Source: Miltoncostaeaceae bacterium
Lineage (GTDB): Bacteria; Actinomycetota; Thermoleophilia; Miltoncostaeales; Miltoncostaeaceae
Reading direction: 5' to 3'
Length of the DNA: 15,080 nt
Assembly: GCA_030598075.1 (NCBI GenBank)
Contig: JAUVQP010000018.1
Span: 1 to 15,080, forward strand
Shown here: in pieces, positions 12,319 through 15,080 of the stretch
Layout of the letters: each line of letters starts with the position of its first letter
How positions within the stretch are numbered: position 1 is the first letter of the stretch
Program-made: the position numbers and the translations under genes
Notes under the pieces: generated by a model
What the model was told of the DNA's origin: nothing
Seen by the model: only the letters and a program-made list of their open reading frames with translations
The model's database searches: none

Positions 12319-12858
12319 CTACGAGACCTTCTTGACCTGGTCGAAGCTGAGCTCGGCCGGCGTCTCGCGGCCGAAGATCTCGACCATCACCTTGAGGCGC
12401 GCCTGCTCCGCGTTGATCTCGGCAATCTCGCCGGTGAAGTCGGAGAGCGGCCCGGAGATGACCTTCACCGTCTCGCCCTGGCTGAACTCGGCCCGCACGG
12501 CCTTGCGCGCGGTGTCCATGCCCTTCCGGAGAAGCCGGTCGACCTCCGCCTGGCTGAGCGGCACGGGCTCGTTGTCGCGGCTGCTGCCGCCCACGAAGCC
12601 GGTGACGCCGGGCGTGTCCTTGACCAGCCAGCGGGCGTCATCCGTCATGTCCATGTTGATGAGGACGTAGCCCGGAAGCGTGCGCTTCTCGCTCTGGACC
12701 TTCTTGCCTTCCTTGGTCTCGACGACTCGCTCGGTGGGAATCACGATCTCGCGCACCCGCTCCGCCTGCCCCAGAGAGTAGAGGCGGTGCTCGATATTCG
12801 TCTTGACCTTCTTCTCGTGACCCGAGTAGGTGTTGATCACGTACCAGCGGAACACCAA
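12319..12858 (-). CDS. nusG: Transcription elongation/antitermination factor NusG
   Basis: NusG binds the RNA polymerase clamp and links transcription to Rho or the ribosome. The protein is 179 residues. The NGN domain begins FRWYVINTYSGHEKKVKTNI and continues through KRTLPGYVLINMDM and VKDTPGVTGFVG to about residue 92. A linker follows. The C-terminal KOW domain at about 124-179 includes FSQGETVKVISGPLSDFTGE and ends ELSFDQVKKVS. The start is ambiguous: TTG at 12858 or the adjacent GTG at 12855. GGAAGG lies about 4 nt before the TTG and 7 nt before the GTG, which slightly favours GTG; the longer form is given. No long actinobacterial N-terminal extension is present. secE lies 249 nt upstream, a rather long gap with a hairpin just before the ribosome site. 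Confidence 0.98.
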   Translation of the reverse strand: MVFRWYVINTYSGHEKKVKTNIEHRLYSLGQAERVREIVIPTERVVETKEGKKVQSEKRTLPGYVLINMDMTDDARWLVKDTPGVTGFVGGSSRDNEPVPLSQAEVDRLLRKGMDTARKAVRAEFSQGETVKVISGPLSDFTGEIAEINAEQARLKVMVEIFGRETPAELSFDQVKKVS

Positions 12859-12882
12859 GGACCCTTCCGTCGAGTGTTCATG

Positions 12883-12904
12883 CGCCGGCCGCGAGCGGCC
12901 GGCG
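12883..12904 (-). other. 10-bp hairpin just upstream of nusG
   Basis: CGCCGGCCGC and GCGGCCGGCG are perfect inverted arms separated by 2 nt, so in RNA a 9-bp stem with a 4-nt loop. It ends about 24 nt before the nusG start. Without a U-tract it is not a clear terminator; it may affect nusG translation or mark RNA cleavage between secE and nusG. Confidence 0.5.
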
Positions 12905-13020
12905 TCGGGCAGACTAGTGCACCGGCGCCCGTGCGCCCGGATCGCCGCCCGTGCTCTCGCGAAGGAGCGTTGGCGGGCTGCCGCCCTGGGAAAGCCCCGC
13001 GGGGCGAGGACAGAGCGTCA

Positions 13021-13044
13021 TCGCGATGGTGGAGACCATGGCGA
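13021..13044 (-). other. Imperfect hairpin in the secE-nusG spacer
   Basis: ATGGT/ACCAT around a 4-nt loop is extended by TCGC/GCGA across one mismatch, giving 9 paired bases. The rest of the 249-nt spacer (12859-13107) shows no convincing gene. Confidence 0.35.
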
Positions 13045-13107
13045 CGAACAGCATCGGCGGAGGTGTGCAGCCCGTCGGAACGCGGTGAGCGTTTCGTCAC
13101 GAGAGCA

Positions 13108-13551
13108 CTAGAACAGGCCCGAGACTACCCGATCGAAGATCGCGTCCAAGGCGGCGAGGTAGACCGTGACGAGCGCCACGACGAACAGCACGACCGCGGT
13201 CGACTGCAGCAGAACCGGGCGGGTGGGCCAGCTGACCTTGCGAAGCTCGGCGACGACCTCCCGCAGGAACTGCTGAAAGCCGCCTCGGCGCTCCTGGACC
13301 GACTTGGTGACCGAGCCGGCCTTGTTCGCGGTTCCTCTGCGCTGCCGGCCCTGGCCCCCCTGCGCGCGCTGGGCCGAGCGGCGCTGCCGCGTGGTCGCGG
13401 GGCTGTCGCTCGAGTCGGAACTCGAGCCGGAGTCGGAACTCGAGCCGGAGTCGGAACTCGAGCCGGAGTCGGAACTCGAGCCGGAGTCGGGGCTGCGGTT
13501 GCGCCGCCTGCCCCCACTGCCGCTCACCCCACCCGGTCGGATGCGTGCCAT
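13108..13551 (-). CDS. secE: Preprotein translocase subunit SecE
   Basis: SecE clamps SecY in the SecYEG channel in the inner membrane. The start is ATG at 13551 (MARIRPGG), with GGAAGG 5 nt upstream; an earlier in-frame start would run into the tRNA gene. The protein is 147 residues. Residues 1-20 are basic and glycine-rich. Residues 20-50 are almost only Ser, Asp and Gly in a six-residue period (SSDSGS). Residues 51-90 are basic and probably disordered. The conserved part is at 90-147: amphipathic helix QFLREVVAELRKVSWPTR (95-111, with the hallmark ELxKVxWPT), then one membrane helix at about 113-135. Single-membrane-helix SecE with a long N-terminal extension is known in actinobacteria. 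The gene follows tRNA-Trp by 18 nt and is probably cotranscribed with it. Confidence 0.96.
   Translation of the reverse strand: MARIRPGGVSGSGGRRRNRSPDSGSSSDSGSSSDSGSSSDSGSSSDSSDSPATTRQRRSAQRAQGGQGRQRRGTANKAGSVTKSVQERRGGFQQFLREVVAELRKVSWPTRPVLLQSTAVVLFVVALVTVYLAALDAIFDRVVSGLF
13411..13494. repeat. 18-bp in-frame tandem repeat within secE
   Basis: The unit CGAGCCGGAGTCGGAACT is repeated exactly at 13423-13440, 13441-13458 and 13459-13476. A fourth copy at 13477-13494 has two changes (AA to GG), and a partial copy is at 13411-13422. On the secE strand it encodes the six-residue unit SSDSGS. Because 18 is divisible by three, gain or loss of units keeps the frame. Confidence 0.95.
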
Positions 13552-13569
13552 CTCAGCCTTCCTGCGAAA

Positions 13570-13642
13570 CAGGGCCGGAGGGAATCGAACCCCCAACCCC
13601 CGGTTTTGGAGACCGGTGCTCTACCAGTTGAGCTACGACCCT
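13570..13642 (-). tRNA. trnW: tRNA-Trp (anticodon CCA)
   Basis: A 73-nt cloverleaf is readable on the minus strand. The acceptor is AGGGTCG with CGGCCCT (one G-U) plus discriminator G. The D arm is GCTC/GAGC with loop AACTGGTA. The anticodon arm is CCGGT-CTCCAAA-ACCGG, with CCA at positions 34-36. The T arm is GGGGG-TTCGATT-CCCTC. The 3' CCA is not encoded and must be added. It reads codon UGG. It lies 18 nt before secE, the common tRNA-Trp/secE/nusG arrangement. Confidence 0.97.
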
Positions 13643-13776
13643 CTGCGTCACGATCGCTCCGAGCGGCGCCACGACAGCCCGGAGCCTACGGCGGAAGGGG
13701 TGGCGATGGCCTCGCACGGTGAGGGAAGCCCCCGATGCCCGGTCCGCGGAACCAAATCGGACGGTACCACACCACC

Positions 13777-13794
13777 GCCGGGCCGCCGCCCGGC
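13777..13794 (-). terminator. Possible terminator hairpin after the small gene pair
   Basis: GCCGGGC and GCCCGGC pair perfectly (7 bp) around a 4-nt loop, starting 13 nt after the stop at 13808. GGTGGTGTGG follows on the minus strand, so there is no U-tract. It could separate the hypothetical pair from the tRNA-Trp/secE transcript. The rest of the 165-nt spacer (13643-13807) must hold the tRNA promoter, but I see no convincing -35/-10 pair. Confidence 0.4.
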
Positions 13795-13807
13795 CGGGGC
13801 GAGCGGC

Positions 13808-14074
13808 TCAGCGCCCGCGCAGCCGCCGCAATCGGAGCAGCGGATCGGCGGCCGCAGCCGCCTCGGCGACGCTCGCGACGCGCAGTAAAGATGCGGCCGC
13901 CCGCTGCAGGTCGAGCCCCGTCGCCACGTCGACCGGGCGCTCGCCGAGCTGCTCACACAGGCCCGTGTACTCGGCGACGAGACGCGGACGCGCCCTGGCG
14001 GCCGGCGAGCCCGCCGAGCGCACGCGCTGGCACAGCCTCTGCACCTGATGGACGCCGGGGGCGTCGGTGCTCAC
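13808..14074 (-). CDS. Uncharacterised small protein, 88 aa
   Basis: I do not recognise a family. The start is the GTG at 14074, whose GTGA overlaps the stop of the upstream gene by 4 nt, a pattern typical of translational coupling; the frame stays open further upstream but would then cover that gene. The protein (VSTDAPGVHQVQRLCQRV...) appears all-helical, with two cysteines (in RLCQRV and GLCEQL), an Ala-rich helix SVAEAAAAADPLLRL and a basic end RLRRLRGR. No signal peptide or membrane helix is seen. A small helical partner of the upstream protein is plausible, but this is inference. Confidence 0.65.
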   Translation of the reverse strand: MSTDAPGVHQVQRLCQRVRSAGSPAARARPRLVAEYTGLCEQLGERPVDVATGLDLQRAAASLLRVASVAEAAAAADPLLRLRRLRGR

Positions 14075-14328
14075 GACCACTCCGGCTGGCCGCCCACCCG
14101 GACGAGCATCGCCCCGTCGCGCCCGGCGTCGATCGAGAGAAGGAAGCGCCGGCCGCGGGGACCGAGCTCGTACTCCTCTTGGAGGTCGAACACCTCGTGA
14201 GCCGGACCGCTGGCGTGGGCCCGGAGGCGAAGCGGCGCGACGGTCACCAGGTCCAACTCCTCCAGGCCGCGCATCAGGCACCCCGCAGCGCGCGGCGTCA
14301 TGGGATCGCTCGTCGGGAAGTCAGTCAT
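14071..14328 (-). CDS. Uncharacterised small protein, 85 aa
   Basis: I do not recognise a family. The start is ATG at 14328 (MTDFPTSDPMTPRAAGC), with GGAGG 5 nt upstream; a GTG at 14340 would add four residues but lies inside that ribosome site. The N-terminal half has a short helix AAGCLMRGLEELDL. The rest looks beta-rich, with alternating residues in VTVAPLRLRAHA, HEVFDLQEEYELG and GRRFLLSIDAGRDGAMLVRVGG. It is mildly acidic, with no membrane segment. It is divergent from the acyl-CoA synthetase and coupled by a 4-nt overlap to the next small gene. Confidence 0.72.
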   Translation of the reverse strand: MTDFPTSDPMTPRAAGCLMRGLEELDLVTVAPLRLRAHASGPAHEVFDLQEEYELGPRGRRFLLSIDAGRDGAMLVRVGGQPEWS

Positions 14329-14399
14329 CTCCCCCTCCACGGGGTCGGTTCTCGGGAAGTCGATCGTCGCTCCCTCGAATCGGCACCGGGGGCTCGAAC

Positions 14400-14428
14400 T
14401 TGACGCCGCGCGGCACGACCGAGGCAGG
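14400..14428 (+). promoter_or_regulatory. Weak candidate promoter for the acyl-CoA synthetase gene
   Basis: TTGACG (14400-14405) matches the -35 consensus at five of six positions. The sequence 17-18 nt downstream (GGCAGG or GCAGGT) is a poor -10 box, so this is only a hint. The 14329-14452 region must hold promoters for both divergent units. Confidence 0.25.
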
Positions 14429-14452
14429 TGTCGATGTGGTCAAATGCAGTCG

Positions 14453-15080
14453 ATGGCGGAGTGGTCGGACTGGTATCTGCGAGATGACCCCGCGGGGTGG
14501 GTTCTGCCCCGGATCCTTCGAGAGCGGGCCGAGGCGCACCCGGAGCGTCCGCTCCTCCGCTTCGGCGACGAGGAGTGGCAGAGCTACGGCGAGGTCAACG
14601 CCAGGGCGAATCGTGTCGCGAACGCGTTGATCGCCCGCGGACTCCGCAAGGGCGACGCCGTCTCGACGCTGCTGCCCAACAGCGCCGACCACGTCGCCGT
14701 GTGGTTCGGAATCCTGAAGGCCGGCGGGGTCCAGTGCCCCATCAACCTCGCCTACCGGGGCGACTTCCTGTCGTGGGTCATCAACCTTCCGCGGTCGCGG
14801 TTCCTGGTCATCGCCGACTCCCATCTGGACCGGCTTGCGGACGTCGCCAGCGACCTTCCGGCGCTCGAGCGCGTCGTGGTCTGGTCGTCCGGCGCGCCCG
14901 CAGGGCCGAACCCGGCGCTGCCGCACGAGCCGCTCGCGGAGCTGTTGGAGGCACCGGACGGCGAGCCAGACGTTCCCATCGGCTGGACGGACGACGCCCG
15001 CATCATGTTCACGTCCGGCACCACCGGCCGCAGCAAGGGCGCGATCAAGCAGCACGCGTCGGACTACTTCTCTGGCCGCA
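14453..15080 (+). CDS. AMP-forming acyl-CoA synthetase/ligase (partial, C-terminus outside window)
   Basis: This is the N-terminal 209 residues of an ANL-superfamily adenylating enzyme, which activates a carboxylic acid with ATP and transfers it to CoA. The start is ATG at 14453 (MAEWSDWYLRDDPAGW); an in-frame ATG at 14444 would add MQS. Neither has a clear ribosome site. Family features: SYGEVNARANRVANAL near 44-59, GLRKGDAVSTLLPNSADHV near 63-81, FGILKAGGVQCPINLAYRG near 85-103, and the phosphate-binding loop FTSGTTGRSKGAIKQ at 186-200, with Ser194 where Pro is most common. The layout is like the CaiC/long-chain fatty-acid-CoA ligase group. The substrate pocket and the C-terminal hinge lie beyond the window, so the substrate cannot be called. 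Confidence 0.9.
   Translation, partial: MAEWSDWYLRDDPAGWVLPRILRERAEAHPERPLLRFGDEEWQSYGEVNARANRVANALIARGLRKGDAVSTLLPNSADHVAVWFGILKAGGVQCPINLAYRGDFLSWVINLPRSRFLVIADSHLDRLADVASDLPALERVVVWSSGAPAGPNPALPHEPLAELLEAPDGEPDVPIGWTDDARIMFTSGTTGRSKGAIKQHASDYFSGR

Noticed and set aside
12837..13100. Minus-strand 87-codon frame filling the secE-nusG spacer and overlapping the nusG start
   Set aside because: Composition is Arg/Gly/Pro/His-rich with no folded pattern, the ribosome site is weak, and a strong hairpin lies inside it. I treat the spacer as non-coding, though a leader peptide cannot be fully excluded.
13552..13596. Upstream extension of secE to 13596
   Set aside because: It would place the secE N-terminus inside the tRNA-Trp gene. 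ATG at 13551 has GGAAGG at 5 nt.
12787..13722. Plus-strand open frame of 311 codons over nusG, secE and tRNA-Trp
   Set aside because: It crosses a tRNA gene and two certain genes on the other strand; repeats such as RVGTRAG are just the complement of the secE repeat.
13643..13807. Promoter for tRNA-Trp/secE
   Set aside because: TAGGCT and GTACCGT resemble -10 elements, but no acceptable -35 lies at the right distance, so no site is called.

Overview
The window is GC-rich chromosomal DNA carrying the conserved bacterial transcription/translation gene block, read almost entirely on the minus strand. From right to left it runs tRNA-Trp, secE, nusG, rplK, rplA, rplJ, rplL, then an interruption, then rpoB and the first 999 codons of rpoC, which leaves the window at its left edge. 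The GC-rich codons, the tRNA-Trp/secE/nusG order, the GTG/TTG/CTG starts and the RpoB/RpoC sequences suggest a high-GC Gram-positive bacterium. Several RpoB and RpoC stretches resemble Bacillus-type versions more than the mycobacterial ones, so a deep-branching actinobacterium (for example Thermoleophilia or Rubrobacteria) is my best guess. That placement is inference, not a database result.

Layout: 1-2997 rpoC (partial); 2998-3110 a spacer with two perfect hairpins; 3111-6875 rpoB; 6876-7092 a divergent promoter region; 7093-7626 an unknown protein and 7628-8299 a HAD-family haloacid-dehalogenase-like protein, both plus strand; 8301-9752 a secreted subtilisin-like (S8) protease, minus strand; 9875-10261 rplL; 10323-10859 rplJ; 10860-11015 a structured leader; 11016-11747 rplA; 11771-12199 rplK; 12200-12318 a spacer with two strong hairpins; 12319-12858 nusG; 12859-13107 a spacer; 13108-13551 secE; 13570-13642 tRNA-Trp; 13808-14074 and 14071-14328 two small unknown minus-strand proteins overlapping by 4 nt; 14453-15080 the N-terminal part of an AMP-forming acyl-CoA synthetase/ligase on the plus strand.

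The core genes supply the SecYEG subunit SecE, the elongation factor NusG, the ribosomal L1 stalk (L1), the GTPase-associated centre and its stalk (L11, L10, L7/L12), and the beta and beta' subunits of RNA polymerase. The three genes between rplL and rpoB separate the stalk operon from the polymerase operon, so rpoBC probably has its own promoter in 6876-7092. The spacers of the block carry many perfect stem-loops, fitting ribosomal-protein autoregulation and RNA processing.

I see no mobile element, CRISPR array, phage gene or recognisable defence system. The least ordinary signals are a roughly 58-residue helical insertion in RpoB, an 18-bp in-frame tandem repeat in secE, the likely CTG start of rplJ, a 13-bp perfect hairpin over the rplJ stop codon, and a pair of mutually exclusive hairpins before rplK.
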